Assembly: GCF_026013615.1 (NCBI RefSeq)
Contig: NZ_JAPDPI010000010.1
Coordinates: forward strand, 1 to 64,000
DNA: 64,000 nt
Source of the DNA: Plebeiibacterium marinum
GTDB lineage: Bacteria > Bacteroidota > Bacteroidia > Bacteroidales > Marinilabiliaceae
Direction of reading: 5' to 3'
Positions 12,595-22,948 of the stretch are shown here, piece by piece. The notes under the pieces are model-generated. The model made no database searches, was not told where the DNA came from, and saw only the letters and a list, made by a program, of their open reading frames with translations. A program made the position numbers and the translations under genes. Numbering within the stretch: the first letter of the stretch is position 1; each line of letters starts with the position of its first letter.

Positions 12595-15500
12595 TTATAA
12601 AGTCAGGTTAACTCCAAATACAATTGTTTTTACACTTGGATAGTTAATATCCCAGTTGTTTGAACCTCTTGTAATTTCTCTTTCTTCAGGGTCCCAACCA
12701 ATCCAATCTGTAAATGTGTAAAGATTACGTCCGCTCACATATATGCTTAATGCATCAACACCTACCTTTTGTAATAAACTCTTTGAAAAGTTATAATTTA
12801 GCGTAACATCCTTGATTCGTGTATAGTTGTTTTTATAATTAAAACCATAGCCATGTTTATTTGAATTATTACTTAATGATCTCCATTTATTACTTTCATT
12901 TTCAGGAGTCCAGTAACCAATTTCAGCAAAACTGTTTCTGCGTTGAAGTTCATCTGAAGCCATACCAATATGAGCATTTCTCTTCATTCCTCCTTGTACT
13001 GTTTGAATAAAGATATTCAACGATAAATTTTTATAGGTAAATGTATTGGTTAAACCTCCGGTCCATTTTGGAGATCTTTGGCCAACAATATGACGGTCCT
13101 CATCATCAATTTCTCCACTATCATCAAGGTCAGCAAGTTTTACATCTCCAGCATCTGCAACAGGATCCCATCCATTCTGGTTCCCGGCATTAATATCATC
13201 TACCTGCCATATACCAACCATATCGTAATCACGAACAGCATCAATTGCCTCTCCTAAATACCAGCCATTACCTCTATCATCCTCTCCATCACCATATAGC
13301 TCAACGATTTCAGATTTATTAGCTGTAAATACAACTGTACTGCTCCATTTGAAATCATTTTTAACCATATTAACAGAGTTTAAAGTAAGTTCAATACCTT
13401 TTCCTTCTGTTTGTCCAATATTAGAGTAAACATTTCCAAACCCAGAAGCAGCAGGTAAGTTTCTTCTAAGTAATAAGTCGGTATTTTTTGTTTTATAAAC
13501 ATCCAGTGTACCATTAATCCTGTTATTTAACAATCCAAAGTCAACACCGATGTTTAAACTTTCCTTAGTTTCCCAACTTAAATCTGAATTACCTAACTGA
13601 CTTGCAACCATTGCGATATTTGTTGATCCGGCCAAAGCAATTTGTACATCAGAAGTTGTTGTAAATGTTCTGTAAGGATTAAGAGCCTCATTACCTGAAG
13701 TACCATAAGATAATCTCAGTTTTAAATTATTTACAGCATCTAAACCTGCAAAGAAACTTTCTTTATGAATGTTCCAACCTAAAGCAACAGAAGGGAACGT
13801 ACCATATTTTTTACCATCGGCAAAAACAGAAGAACCATCCCTGCGAACAGTTGCCGTAAACAAATAACGGCTATCGTAAGAGTAATTTAAACGTCCCATT
13901 TGAGAGTTAGCCGCATAACGATCGGTAAATGAAGTTACAGAAGAGCTAGAACCAGCCTGCATTCTATTCCACTCCAGTTCATCATTTACAAATCCCTGAG
14001 CCTGGGCTCTGTTTTCTGTATACATTCTCTCCTGAGCTGAATACACTCCGGTTAAATCAATATGGTGCTTAGCAAAATCGCGAGAATACTTTAAGATATT
14101 TTCAATAGTATATGCCTGTGTTTCGTAGTGATGTATCACTGCTGTACCTAACTGGTCATTAACAGAAGCACCCGTATAAGAACTATTTCTAACTGGTTTG
14201 TAAGAAAATCCGGCATTTAATTCATATGATAAACCCTCTAATTTTTTTGTAATCTTACCAAAATCAAGATCCGCAAATCCATTTAGGTTAATATTATACT
14301 GACGACGTTCAGGATCTGTTGTTGTAGGCAATAATGGGTTTGCCCATAATGTTTCACTATACATTGGATAAATAGTATAAGAACCATCTTCTTCATACAT
14401 TCTTCCATAAGGAGACATAGCCTCAGCATTTAATAAGTTTGCACGACCACCATCTCTGTTGTGATGAATAATTGCAGACGACGTACCAATTTTTAAATAA
14501 TCAGTTACCTGAGCATCGATGTTTGTACGAATAGAATAACGCTTGTAGTTATATCCTTTAATAACCCCTTTTTGATCGATGTAATCTGCAGAAACATAAT
14601 AATTCAATTTTTCTGTTCCTCCAGAAATACTTACGTTGTGATTTTGTTGAATACCTGTTTGAGAAACGGCGTCAATCCAGTCTATTGTACGTCCATTCTC
14701 ATAATTTTCCACCTCATATTCATATTTAAGAGGTGCTGCATACAACGCTGATCCATTAATTCTGTTACCTTCTGCATAGCGCGCTAATAACTCATCAGTA
14801 GAACACATTTCCGGAACATGTGCAAAATCATCTACTCCTATATAAGCAGAATAACGAACTGTTGGAGTCTCTGTTTTACCTCGTTTTGTAGTAATTAATA
14901 TTACCCCATTGGCTCCATTCATACCATAAATAGCCACAGCAGAAGCATCCTTTAAAATCTCAATAGATTTAATATCATTAGGGTTAATATCATTCATACT
15001 TCCCCCCATCTTAGTAATTGGCACTCCATCTACAACAACATAAGGTGCTGTTGAAGCTGTTAAAGAACCTCCTCCCCTGATCAACACAGAAGGTGCTTCT
15101 CCGGGAATTGATGAAACCTGACTAATATTCATGCCTGACACAGCTCCCTGAACAGCCTGCATCACATTTGTCACAGGAATATTCTCCAAACGGTCGGCAG
15201 GAACCGAAGTTACAGATCCGGTGATATCCGATTTCTTTTGGGTACCATAACCTACTACCACCACTTCATCCATACCAATTGCATCGTTCTCCATCTGAAG
15301 GTCAATCTTTGTTTTTCCTGCAATAAGAACTTCCTGGGTTTTCAAACCCACAAAAGAAAAAACCAGTGTGGCATCTTCAGAAATATCAGTTAAAGAGTAA
15401 TTTCCATCAATATCTGTAATTGTACCCAAGGTAGTACCTTTAACCAAAACAGATACCCCCGGTATTGATTCTCCTGTTGAATCCGTAACTTTTCCTGAAA

Positions 15501-15639
15501 CACTAACTTTGTTTTGGGCAAATGTGCTTACCGAAAAAAGCGCAAACATTACAAAGAAGGACAATATAGAAACACATCTTTGTTTATATGTGTCCAGATA
15601 CTTCCTTTGACAATTAAAACTTGATAACTTTTTTTTCAT
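12595..15639 (-). CDS. SusC-like TonB-dependent oligosaccharide importer (PUL 1)
   Basis: 1014 aa. Signal peptide ending FSVSTFAQ, then a carboxypeptidase-regulatory-like domain (about 45-120, VSGKVTDSTGESIPGVSV), plug domain (MDEVVVVGYGTQKK, PYVVVDGVPI, SIEILKDASAVAIYGMNGANG) and a 22-strand barrel ending in an aromatic-rich C-terminus. It is the first gene of the PUL 1 operon and is divergent from the HTCS. It imports oligosaccharides across the outer membrane using TonB energy. No N-terminal STN domain, so no anti-sigma signalling is expected, which agrees with control by the HTCS. Confidence 0.95.
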   Translation of the reverse strand: MKKKLSSFNCQRKYLDTYKQRCVSILSFFVMFALFSVSTFAQNKVSVSGKVTDSTGESIPGVSVLVKGTTLGTITDIDGNYSLTDISEDATLVFSFVGLKTQEVLIAGKTKIDLQMENDAIGMDEVVVVGYGTQKKSDITGSVTSVPADRLENIPVTNVMQAVQGAVSGMNISQVSSIPGEAPSVLIRGGGSLTASTAPYVVVDGVPITKMGGSMNDINPNDIKSIEILKDASAVAIYGMNGANGVILITTKRGKTETPTVRYSAYIGVDDFAHVPEMCSTDELLARYAEGNRINGSALYAAPLKYEYEVENYENGRTIDWIDAVSQTGIQQNHNVSISGGTEKLNYYVSADYIDQKGVIKGYNYKRYSIRTNIDAQVTDYLKIGTSSAIIHHNRDGGRANLLNAEAMSPYGRMYEEDGSYTIYPMYSETLWANPLLPTTTDPERRQYNINLNGFADLDFGKITKKLEGLSYELNAGFSYKPVRNSSYTGASVNDQLGTAVIHHYETQAYTIENILKYSRDFAKHHIDLTGVYSAQERMYTENRAQAQGFVNDELEWNRMQAGSSSSVTSFTDRYAANSQMGRLNYSYDSRYLFTATVRRDGSSVFADGKKYGTFPSVALGWNIHKESFFAGLDAVNNLKLRLSYGTSGNEALNPYRTFTTTSDVQIALAGSTNIAMVASQLGNSDLSWETKESLNIGVDFGLLNNRINGTLDVYKTKNTDLLLRRNLPAASGFGNVYSNIGQTEGKGIELTLNSVNMVKNDFKWSSTVVFTANKSEIVELYGDGEDDRGNGWYLGEAIDAVRDYDMVGIWQVDDINAGNQNGWDPVADAGDVKLADLDDSGEIDDEDRHIVGQRSPKWTGGLTNTFTYKNLSLNIFIQTVQGGMKRNAHIGMASDELQRRNSFAEIGYWTPENESNKWRSLSNNSNKHGYGFNYKNNYTRIKDVTLNYNFSKSLLQKVGVDALSIYVSGRNLYTFTDWIGWDPEEREITRGSNNWDINYPSVKTIVFGVNLTL

Positions 15640-16032
15640 AGTTGATTTTTAAAAATTAAGGATTATTAATATGTAATCTCTTCAATAAAATCCACAGATA
15701 CATTTTAGCATCTGTTAACATTACAAATATCATATTATAGTTTTTTTATTTAGTGGAAGAATCATTCGGATAGGATTAGATTTCCTTCATACCCCGCAAA
15801 CAAGGGGATTCAGGCTGTAAGTGATTGATTTTTCTCCACTATTGAATGAATATTCTCCCTTAAAAATTTTGGCATTGCACATATTCAACACTTAGAAAAA
15901 ACAACCATATATGAGGTTGTCAGGAAGGAATAAGGAGGAAATTAAATTTAAATAAAGTTAAAAAGCAGCTGGTATACTGCTTACTTTTATATAATATTAA
16001 CATAGTAACGTGATACACATTAAAAATACACT
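15640..16032. promoter_or_regulatory. Divergent control region between SusC operon and HTCS 1
   Basis: 393 bp without a gene. It must hold the SusC operon promoter and the HTCS promoter. A short inverted repeat ccccgcaaacaagggg lies at about 15792-15807. On the plus strand TACTTTTA (15982-15989) is one base off the Bacteroidota -7 consensus. No exact TAnnTTTG was found on the SusC side, as is common for promoters that need an HTCS activator. Confidence 0.45.
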
Positions 16033-19000
16033 ATGAAATTCAGGCTTCAGGTTTTACTATCGCTTTTTGTAATTCTAATATTTATCCCAATTAAAATTGG
16101 ATCTCAGAACACAAGAGTGATACAACTCCCCATAATGGATCAGCTACCTTCTAATTCTGTATTCCGTGTATATCAGGATAAAGAAGGTTACATGTGGTTT
16201 GGCACGCAAGATGGCATTTGCAGATACGATGGATACCGAACCAAAATTTTTCGTTCAGACCTGCATAATCCTTCTTTGTTGAGCAGTAATGAAATTTCCT
16301 CCATTGCTGAAGATAATAATGAAAATATTTGGGTTGGAACATATGAAGGGTTAAATATAATCGACAAACAAACCTACTCCATACAACCCCATCCTGATTC
16401 TTTGCTTAAAAATGTAACTATATTTAGTATTGTAAATGCAAGCGACAGTAGCCTATGGGTAGGATATGACAACGGATTAAGAAGGTACAATAAAGATTTT
16501 TCGCTAAAAAAAGACTACAGCAATGGCATAAACGGCCACAATTCAATTCCAAACACAAGTATTAACCATATTTTTGAAGATTCTTACCAAAACATATGGG
16601 TTGCTATGTGGAACAATGGGTTATACAAGTACAATAAAGAATCAGACCATTTTATAAAATACCCCAAAATAGGCAATAACGATAATCCATTCAGGATTTT
16701 TCAGGATGCAAGAAACAATTACTGGATAGGAACATGGAATGAAGGAGTCTTTCTTTTTAATCCAAATACATTTTCAAAAGACACCTATAAAGAGATTATT
16801 TTACCCCCATGGAAAAACAAAAGCACAGACAACCGTTTTTTTAGTTTTGTTCAGGATGAGCAAAGCAATTATATCTGGGCCATGTCTTTATCTGGTATAA
16901 CAACATTTAAATACAACAACAATGGAGAAATAGAACCTACAGATACCCGAAATCTATTTAAAAACACAAACAATATATTTAGTGAAATAATTAAGGATAA
17001 AGATGGAAACTTATGGATTGGTGCTTTTAGCGAAGGAGCCTTCAAAATAGATTTCAACAAGCCCGGGATTGAGAACTTTCCCATTCATCTGCTCCAGAAC
17101 AAGAGCAACATTGCCCCTTCGTTCACCACAATATGTGAGGACGGAGATGGGGAAATATGGTTTAACCAAAATAGGTTAGGCCCTTTTATTTTTAATCCGG
17201 AAACAAATTCTCTGAAATACTATGAAGATATCAGCGAAATTAAAAACAAAGATAATCTTCATACCACTGCCTTCATAACTTACATATCGGGACTGAAAGA
17301 AATTTGGATAACCACCAGGGCTAACTCACGGGTTATAAGAATAAAAAAAGAAGGAGGAAATATTAAACATATCCACGAATCGCCATTAAATTCACAAGAG
17401 GACATGGGACATGCTACAATTGTATTCGAAGATTCGCAATCGAATGTATGGTTAGCCAATAACAAAGCCTTATTTGTGAAACCTTTTGATCACGACAACA
17501 TCATAACAGCCCATAAAAACTTAGGATCTATCACTTCTATAACCCAAGACTATAACAATGCACTTTGGGTAAGTACAGATACCAATGGAATTTATAAACT
17601 TCATATACCTAATAAACTAACTCAAAACAATGCCGGCAACCTACCTATTGAAAACATTAACAATATGCATACCGGGGTTCACATCCAAACCTTAGCAAGC
17701 GACTTAAGCGGCACCGTTTGGATCGGGAAAAAAGACGGCAGCTTAATTGCCTATAACACTACAAACAAAACCTTTACAAACAGAACTTATGATTGTGGAT
17801 TAAAGGGAGAAGCCATTTTAGATGTCATTACTGATAAATTCAATAACCTATGGATTACAACATATAAAAAGGTAATTGAATATAATCCCAAAAACAATGC
17901 TTCCATATCCTATTCTGCAATGGATGGGATGCAGATCAATTCACACCTGAAAAACTCTTTATTCAGATCGCGAAACTCCAAATACATTTATATAGGGGGG
18001 AATAGAGGGTATTCGCGTTTTTCACCTTCTGAACACCTGCTTTCTCCACCTCAGGAAACCAATGTAAAAATTACAGATATTAAAATTCAGAATGAATCGA
18101 TTTTAAATCCGGAAGAAATATATCGGTATAAAAAATCGACCAGCACATTAACCTTATCCCCTCAGGATAAAAACATTGAAATTTCGTTCTCTGCATTAGA
18201 TTACAGCAACCCCGACCAAATAAGGTATGCATATAAACTGGATGGTATCGATGATGACTGGGTACAAGTTAAAGAAGGCAGGCAATATGCCGTATATAGT
18301 CAGCTCAAGAAAGGCAAATACAAATTCCATGTAAAATCCACCGATACCCACAACCTGTGGAGTAACGAAATCACCACTCTTCACATCATCAGGCAGCCTG
18401 CTTTTTACGAAACCAATACCGCCTTTGCATTTTATATCATCATCATTTCCTGCGCACTGGCAATACTTATATATATAATGATGAACAGGGTAAAGCTGAA
18501 AAACAAAATAAAAATGGCACAATTCGAGAAAAATAAAACCGAAGAACTGACCCAGACTAAACTAAAATACTTTACTAACATTTCACACGATTTATTAACC
18601 CCTTTAACTATCATTTCTTGTTTGATCGATGATATTGAAACAACCTTACCAAAAAAAATATCGCAATTATCCTTAATGAGATCCAACGTAACAAGACTAA
18701 AACGTTTACTCCAACAGATCTTGGATTTTAGAAGAGTTGAAAACGGAAAAATGCAATTGACAATTACAAACTCCGATATTGCCTCTTTTATAAAGGACAT
18801 CTGCTACAATCATTTTCTTCCGGTTTTCCATAAAAAACATATCAACTTTTCATTTCATTCTACACAAAAAGAAATAAAAGCCTATTTTGATGCAGATAAA
18901 ATTGACAAAGTACTTTTCAACCTGTTATCAAACGCCTTTAAATACACCCCGGAAAAGGGAAACATATCCGTTGCGCTGCAAACTTATACCGAAGACATCC

Positions 19001-20124
19001 ATAAGTACTTAACCATAGATGTTAGTGATACCGGAATGGGAATAGCCCCCGAAGATATTGATAATATTTTTACCCGTTTTTACACTAACCGGACACAAAT
19101 GGCAAGTGGTACGCATGGCATAGGACTATCCTTGAGCAAAGATCTTATCGAACTCCACCACGGCTGGATAACTGTTAACAGCAAAATTGAAGAAGGAACT
19201 ACATTCTCCATTCATATCCCCATTAACAAAGAAAGCTATTCGGTAAACGAAATAACTGCAGTTGACATTCCCATCATTAGCCATAATGAAGAACCAGAAG
19301 CTGACATAACAGACGTAGAAGATCCCGGACAAAACAATTTGCCCACTACAAAAAAATTATCGAACGTAAGTATTTTACTCGTAGACGACAATCAGGACCT
19401 GCTGGAATTGATGAAACAAATATTATCACGAACCTATCATGTATTAACCGCAACCAATGGAGTTGAAGCACTTGAAAAAGTTAAATCAGCTGATATTGAT
19501 GTAATTGTAAGCGATGTTATGATGCCTGAAATGGATGGCATTGAATTATGCAAAACATTAAAAGGGGATATTGAAACCAGTCATATATCAATTATATTAT
19601 TAACAGCTAAAAACAGTATTAACGACAGGATTGATTGTTACAATGCCGGCTCCGATGCCTATATTTCAAAGCCATTTGAAATGGGAGTACTCAATGCACG
19701 CATCAACAACTTTATTGCTCACAAAAGAACAAAACAGGAAGAGTTTAAATCAAATGTTGAACTTAACATTTCTACATTGGAAAACCACTCCATGGATGAA
19801 CAGTTTTTAAACCATGCCATCAAGATCATAGAAAAATATTTATCCGAAGCAGAATTTGACATCAACACATTTGCTGATGAGCTGAGCTTGTCTAAATCAT
19901 CTTTATATAGAAAGATAAAAACTACTACAGGCTTATCTCCTATTGAATTTATCAGAAACATAAAACTGAAGCATGCCTCTGAAATGCTAAAGAACAATAC
20001 AATATCCATAGCTGAGGTAGCCTATGCCGTAGGCTTTTCTGATCCGAAATACTTTTCTTCCTGCTTTAAAACTGAATTTAATATTACACCCAGCGAATAT
20101 CAAAAGCAATTCTTAAAACCATAG
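16033..20124 (+). CDS. Hybrid two-component system regulator HTCS 1 (PUL 1)
   Basis: 1363 aa. Signal peptide, then a periplasmic double propeller made of Reg_prop repeats (repeated W-G-T/WxGT motifs, about 35-690), a Y_Y_Y domain (about 695-785), one membrane helix (about 796-818), HisKA with phospho-acceptor His852, HATPase (N-box NLLSNAFKYTPEKG about 960), receiver with phospho-Asp1161 in DVIVSDVMMPEMDG, and a C-terminal AraC-type HTH (about 1265-1360). The H-box reads SHDLLTPL instead of the usual SHEFRTPL. It senses an oligosaccharide in the periplasm and activates the divergent SusC operon, by family precedent. Confidence 0.93.
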   Translation: MKFRLQVLLSLFVILIFIPIKIGSQNTRVIQLPIMDQLPSNSVFRVYQDKEGYMWFGTQDGICRYDGYRTKIFRSDLHNPSLLSSNEISSIAEDNNENIWVGTYEGLNIIDKQTYSIQPHPDSLLKNVTIFSIVNASDSSLWVGYDNGLRRYNKDFSLKKDYSNGINGHNSIPNTSINHIFEDSYQNIWVAMWNNGLYKYNKESDHFIKYPKIGNNDNPFRIFQDARNNYWIGTWNEGVFLFNPNTFSKDTYKEIILPPWKNKSTDNRFFSFVQDEQSNYIWAMSLSGITTFKYNNNGEIEPTDTRNLFKNTNNIFSEIIKDKDGNLWIGAFSEGAFKIDFNKPGIENFPIHLLQNKSNIAPSFTTICEDGDGEIWFNQNRLGPFIFNPETNSLKYYEDISEIKNKDNLHTTAFITYISGLKEIWITTRANSRVIRIKKEGGNIKHIHESPLNSQEDMGHATIVFEDSQSNVWLANNKALFVKPFDHDNIITAHKNLGSITSITQDYNNALWVSTDTNGIYKLHIPNKLTQNNAGNLPIENINNMHTGVHIQTLASDLSGTVWIGKKDGSLIAYNTTNKTFTNRTYDCGLKGEAILDVITDKFNNLWITTYKKVIEYNPKNNASISYSAMDGMQINSHLKNSLFRSRNSKYIYIGGNRGYSRFSPSEHLLSPPQETNVKITDIKIQNESILNPEEIYRYKKSTSTLTLSPQDKNIEISFSALDYSNPDQIRYAYKLDGIDDDWVQVKEGRQYAVYSQLKKGKYKFHVKSTDTHNLWSNEITTLHIIRQPAFYETNTAFAFYIIIISCALAILIYIMMNRVKLKNKIKMAQFEKNKTEELTQTKLKYFTNISHDLLTPLTIISCLIDDIETTLPKKISQLSLMRSNVTRLKRLLQQILDFRRVENGKMQLTITNSDIASFIKDICYNHFLPVFHKKHINFSFHSTQKEIKAYFDADKIDKVLFNLLSNAFKYTPEKGNISVALQTYTEDIHKYLTIDVSDTGMGIAPEDIDNIFTRFYTNRTQMASGTHGIGLSLSKDLIELHHGWITVNSKIEEGTTFSIHIPINKESYSVNEITAVDIPIISHNEEPEADITDVEDPGQNNLPTTKKLSNVSILLVDDNQDLLELMKQILSRTYHVLTATNGVEALEKVKSADIDVIVSDVMMPEMDGIELCKTLKGDIETSHISIILLTAKNSINDRIDCYNAGSDAYISKPFEMGVLNARINNFIAHKRTKQEEFKSNVELNISTLENHSMDEQFLNHAIKIIEKYLSEAEFDINTFADELSLSKSSLYRKIKTTTGLSPIEFIRNIKLKHASEMLKNNTISIAEVAYAVGFSDPKYFSSCFKTEFNITPSEYQKQFLKP

Positions 20125-20155
20125 CAAAAAAATAGGAAGGCAAAAGCCTTCCTAT
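20125..20155 (-). terminator. Intrinsic terminator of the arabinan minus-strand operon
   Basis: A 10-bp perfect stem ataggaaggc/gccttcctat pairs 20132-20141 with 20146-20155 around a 4-nt loop. A T-run on the minus strand (20125-20132) follows. It lies between the converging HTCS 1 and GH43 genes; its polarity suits the minus strand, and it lacks a T-run on the plus side. Confidence 0.82.
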
Positions 20156-20228
20156 ATACAAACCTCTAAGGTTCAAAATATAACATTTATTGTGTTTTTT
20201 CCTTTCAATATTTTATAGTGCTATATTA

Positions 20229-21239
20229 TTAATCATCCTCATTTTGTCTAAAATCAGGAAACCCTTCTTCAGTCCATTTAATGGTACGCGCCCTGGTATG
20301 CCTGTTCGGGTCACTTAGTGGACTACCCTGAAGCTCTTTATAATCACGGGCATGGTAAATCATAACATCTGTTTTACCATCCTCGGCAACTGTAAAGGAG
20401 TTATGCCCCGGACCATATCTTTTTATGGCCTCATTGGTATAAAACACGGGCTTTTCAGATTTATTCCATGAATCGGGGTTCATCAGATCTGCATCTTCAT
20501 CAGCCCACAACAAACCAACACAATAGTTATGGTCGGTTGCACTAGCCGAATATGTTACAAATATCTTTCCGTTCTTTTTTAGTACAGCCGGCCCTTCATT
20601 CACATTATAACCAGTTCTTTCCCAATCGTATTCCGGATCACAAATAACTACTTCCTCACCCTTTAGCTTGATGGGTGTTTCCATTTCCGAAATTAGTAAG
20701 GAAGTATTCTCACCTTCACGAACATGCTGCGCCCATATATAATACAGTTTACCTTTATGCTCAAATGTTGTGGCATCTAACGAAAATGATTCATTATCGG
20801 TATAAATCCGCCCCTCTTCTTTCCACTCTCCGGTTGTGGGGTCTTCAGAATCGTTTGACAGGGCATACATCCTGATATTCCAAACATGCTCAGCTTCGCC
20901 TGCTGCAAAATAAATATACCATTTGCCATTAGTCCTGTGAAGCTCTGGTGCCCATATGTGATGCCCCATAACGCCTGTGGTATGCTTTGTCCAGATCACC
21001 TTTGCCTCAGCGTTGGTAAGACCATTAATGGTAGCTGATTTTCTTATTTCAATCCTGTCATATTCCGGTGCTGTAGCAACGTAATAATACATATCATTAT
21101 CTCCCTTTATCACCCAGGGATCAGCTCTTTGTTCTACAATAGGATTGGAATATTCAATTTTTGTCTGACAACCAGAAAATCCCATAGCAAGAACAAACAA
21201 TAGTAAGCCTGCACAGGCCATTTTACAGAAATATTTCAT
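20229..21239 (-). CDS. GH43 exo-alpha-1,5-L-arabinofuranosidase (GH43_26-like), lipoprotein
   Basis: 336 aa. The ATG at 21239 is chosen: it gives a clean lipoprotein signal (LAMGFSGC) and leaves room for a promoter at 21271-21278. The five-bladed propeller shows RADPWVIKGDNDMYYYVATA (catalytic Asp), VMGHHIWAPELH, FSLDATTFEHKGKLYYIW (second Asp) and NEGPAVLKKNGKIF (Glu). The combination YNPI/VEQRADPW with PEYDRIEIRKS is characteristic of exo-1,5-arabinofuranosidases related to GH43_26. It would trim linear arabino-oligosaccharides produced by the endo-arabinanases in this locus. It is the last gene of the minus-strand arm. Confidence 0.85.
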   Translation of the reverse strand: MKYFCKMACAGLLLFVLAMGFSGCQTKIEYSNPIVEQRADPWVIKGDNDMYYYVATAPEYDRIEIRKSATINGLTNAEAKVIWTKHTTGVMGHHIWAPELHRTNGKWYIYFAAGEAEHVWNIRMYALSNDSEDPTTGEWKEEGRIYTDNESFSLDATTFEHKGKLYYIWAQHVREGENTSLLISEMETPIKLKGEEVVICDPEYDWERTGYNVNEGPAVLKKNGKIFVTYSASATDHNYCVGLLWADEDADLMNPDSWNKSEKPVFYTNEAIKRYGPGHNSFTVAEDGKTDVMIYHARDYKELQGSPLSDPNRHTRARTIKWTEEGFPDFRQNEDD

Positions 21240-21270
21240 TTGTAACATTTTATTATTAAGTAGTGAACGC

Positions 21271-21278
21271 CAAAGATA
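21271..21278 (-). promoter_or_regulatory. Candidate -7 promoter element for the GH43_26-like gene
   Basis: TATCTTTG on the minus strand fits the Bacteroidota -7 consensus TAnnTTTG. It lies 32 bp before the chosen ATG and directly after a terminator-like hairpin, so this gene may have its own promoter. The -33 position is only T-rich. Confidence 0.45.
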
Positions 21279-21334
21279 CAAAAACAAACATCAAGAGTAA
21301 AATACCAGACAATTTTAAGTATTTACTCTTGATG
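21278..21334 (-). terminator. Terminator-like hairpin between GH51 and GH43_26-like genes
   Basis: A 16-bp stem with one bulge pairs catcaagagtaaaatac (21289-21305) with gtatttactcttgatg (21319-21334). On the minus strand it runs into TTTGTTTTTG. It begins 73 bp after the GH51 stop. Confidence 0.65.
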
Positions 21335-21406
21335 TATATATCCTAACCCGGAAGAGTCAAAACGAAACATTTTTTAGATCGTCCAGGTTGTTGCAGCCAG
21401 CTATAT

Positions 21407-22939
21407 TTATTTACTTAAAGAAATTAAAACAACTGATTTAGCTGGAATTTTAACTTTCATTTTACCATGCTTTGGTTTGTTTACTTCAAACCCTTTAAGC
21501 GTAACGGACTCAGGCTTACCAAAATCATTCATTGAATTTATTTTAGATCCGGTAATAATCTGTCCGCTTGCGTTTGAATACGTATCACCGGTTACGGTAT
21601 ATTCAAATTCAATATCTTTATTTGGATTAAGGTTACAAACCGTTAAGTTCATTTCTCCATCCTTAACTGAAGCAGAAGCATTTAATGCTGGAATTTTCTT
21701 TCCATCAACTTCATACATTTCTGACTCAAGGTTTACAGGAACCAATGTGGCATCATGGTGTACGCTGTACATTTTAAACACATAATAAGTAGGTGTTAAA
21801 AGCATTTGCTCATCTTTTGTAAGAATAACAGCCTGCAATACATTTACCATTTGTGCTATGTTGGCCATACGAACACGGTCGGCATGGTTATTAAAAATAT
21901 TTAAATGAACTCCTGCACTGATGGCATCCCTTAATGTATTTTGCTGATATAGGAATCCCGGGTTGGTTCCCGGCTCTACATCATACCATTGCCCCCACTC
22001 GTCAACTATCAAAGCTATTTTCTTTGCAGGATCATACTTATCCATAATAGTAGAGTGACGATTTACCAATTCTTCCATGCGCAAAGCCTTCTGTAATGTT
22101 TCATAATACATAGGCTCTCCAAACTTAGTTGCTGATTGCTTATGGCTCCATCCTCCAGGAATAGTATAATAATGAAGGGATAAACCATCAACCAAAAACT
22201 GGTGGCGTGATAACTTCTTCATTAAAACCTCTGTCCAGTTGTAATCGTCAACATTGGCACCTCCGGCAATTTTAAAATCTGCACCATGACAATAAGTTGC
22301 GTAATTACGATAAAGATCAGCATAATATTCAGGTGTCATATGACCACCACAACCCCAGTTCTCATTACCAATACCCCAGTATTTTACTTTCCACGGCTCT
22401 TCTCTTCCATTCTTCTTACGAAGTTCAGTCATTGGACTCTTGTTGGAGGAAGTCATATACTCAACCCACTCTTTGGCTTCGCGAACTGATCCTGAACCTA
22501 CATTTAAGTTTACATAAGCTTCTGCACCAATCAATTCACAAAAATCCATAAATTCATGTGTCCCGAAACTATTATCCTCTGTTACTCCGCCCCAGTGCAC
22601 ATTTACAATGGAAGGACGATCGCTCTTAGGACCTATCCCGTCTTTCCAGTTGTAAGTATCTGCAAAACATCCTCCGGGCCATCTTAACAAAGGAATCTGC
22701 ATTTCTTTCAAGGCATTGATCACATCCAGTCTAAAGCCTTTTACATTTTCAATAGCCGATTCCTCACCAACATAAAACCCGCCATAAATACAGCGCCCAA
22801 GGTGTTCGGCAAAATGGCCGTATATATCTTTATCAATTACCGTTTTGGCTTGGTCGGTATGAGCGATAATTTTATTTTGTGCTATTGCAACCGATCCAAC
22901 AAAAACAAAAGCAGCTAAAAGAATCTTTTTAATCTTCAT
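21407..22939 (-). CDS. GH51 alpha-L-arabinofuranosidase
   Basis: 510 aa, with a signal peptide ending VAIAQ, so periplasmic. GH51 TIM barrel with acid/base Glu193 in [12 protein letters not shown] and nucleophile Glu314 in [11 protein letters not shown], followed by the usual C-terminal beta-sandwich. The N-terminal [16 protein letters not shown] and [13 protein letters not shown] are family signatures. It removes terminal alpha-L-arabinofuranose, including side branches, from arabino-oligosaccharides. The stop-to-start gap to the upstream GH43 gene is only 9 bp, indicating co-transcription. Confidence 0.94.
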   Translation of the reverse strand: MKIKKILLAAFVFVGSVAIAQNKIIAHTDQAKTVIDKDIYGHFAEHLGRCIYGGFYVGEESAIENVKGFRLDVINALKEMQIPLLRWPGGCFADTYNWKDGIGPKSDRPSIVNVHWGGVTEDNSFGTHEFMDFCELIGAEAYVNLNVGSGSVREAKEWVEYMTSSNKSPMTELRKKNGREEPWKVKYWGIGNENWGCGGHMTPEYYADLYRNYATYCHGADFKIAGGANVDDYNWTEVLMKKLSRHQFLVDGLSLHYYTIPGGWSHKQSATKFGEPMYYETLQKALRMEELVNRHSTIMDKYDPAKKIALIVDEWGQWYDVEPGTNPGFLYQQNTLRDAISAGVHLNIFNNHADRVRMANIAQMVNVLQAVILTKDEQMLLTPTYYVFKMYSVHHDATLVPVNLESEMYEVDGKKIPALNASASVKDGEMNLTVCNLNPNKDIEFEYTVTGDTYSNASGQIITGSKINSMNDFGKPESVTLKGFEVNKPKHGKMKVKIPAKSVVLISLSK

Positions 22940-22948
22940 GATTTCAAT

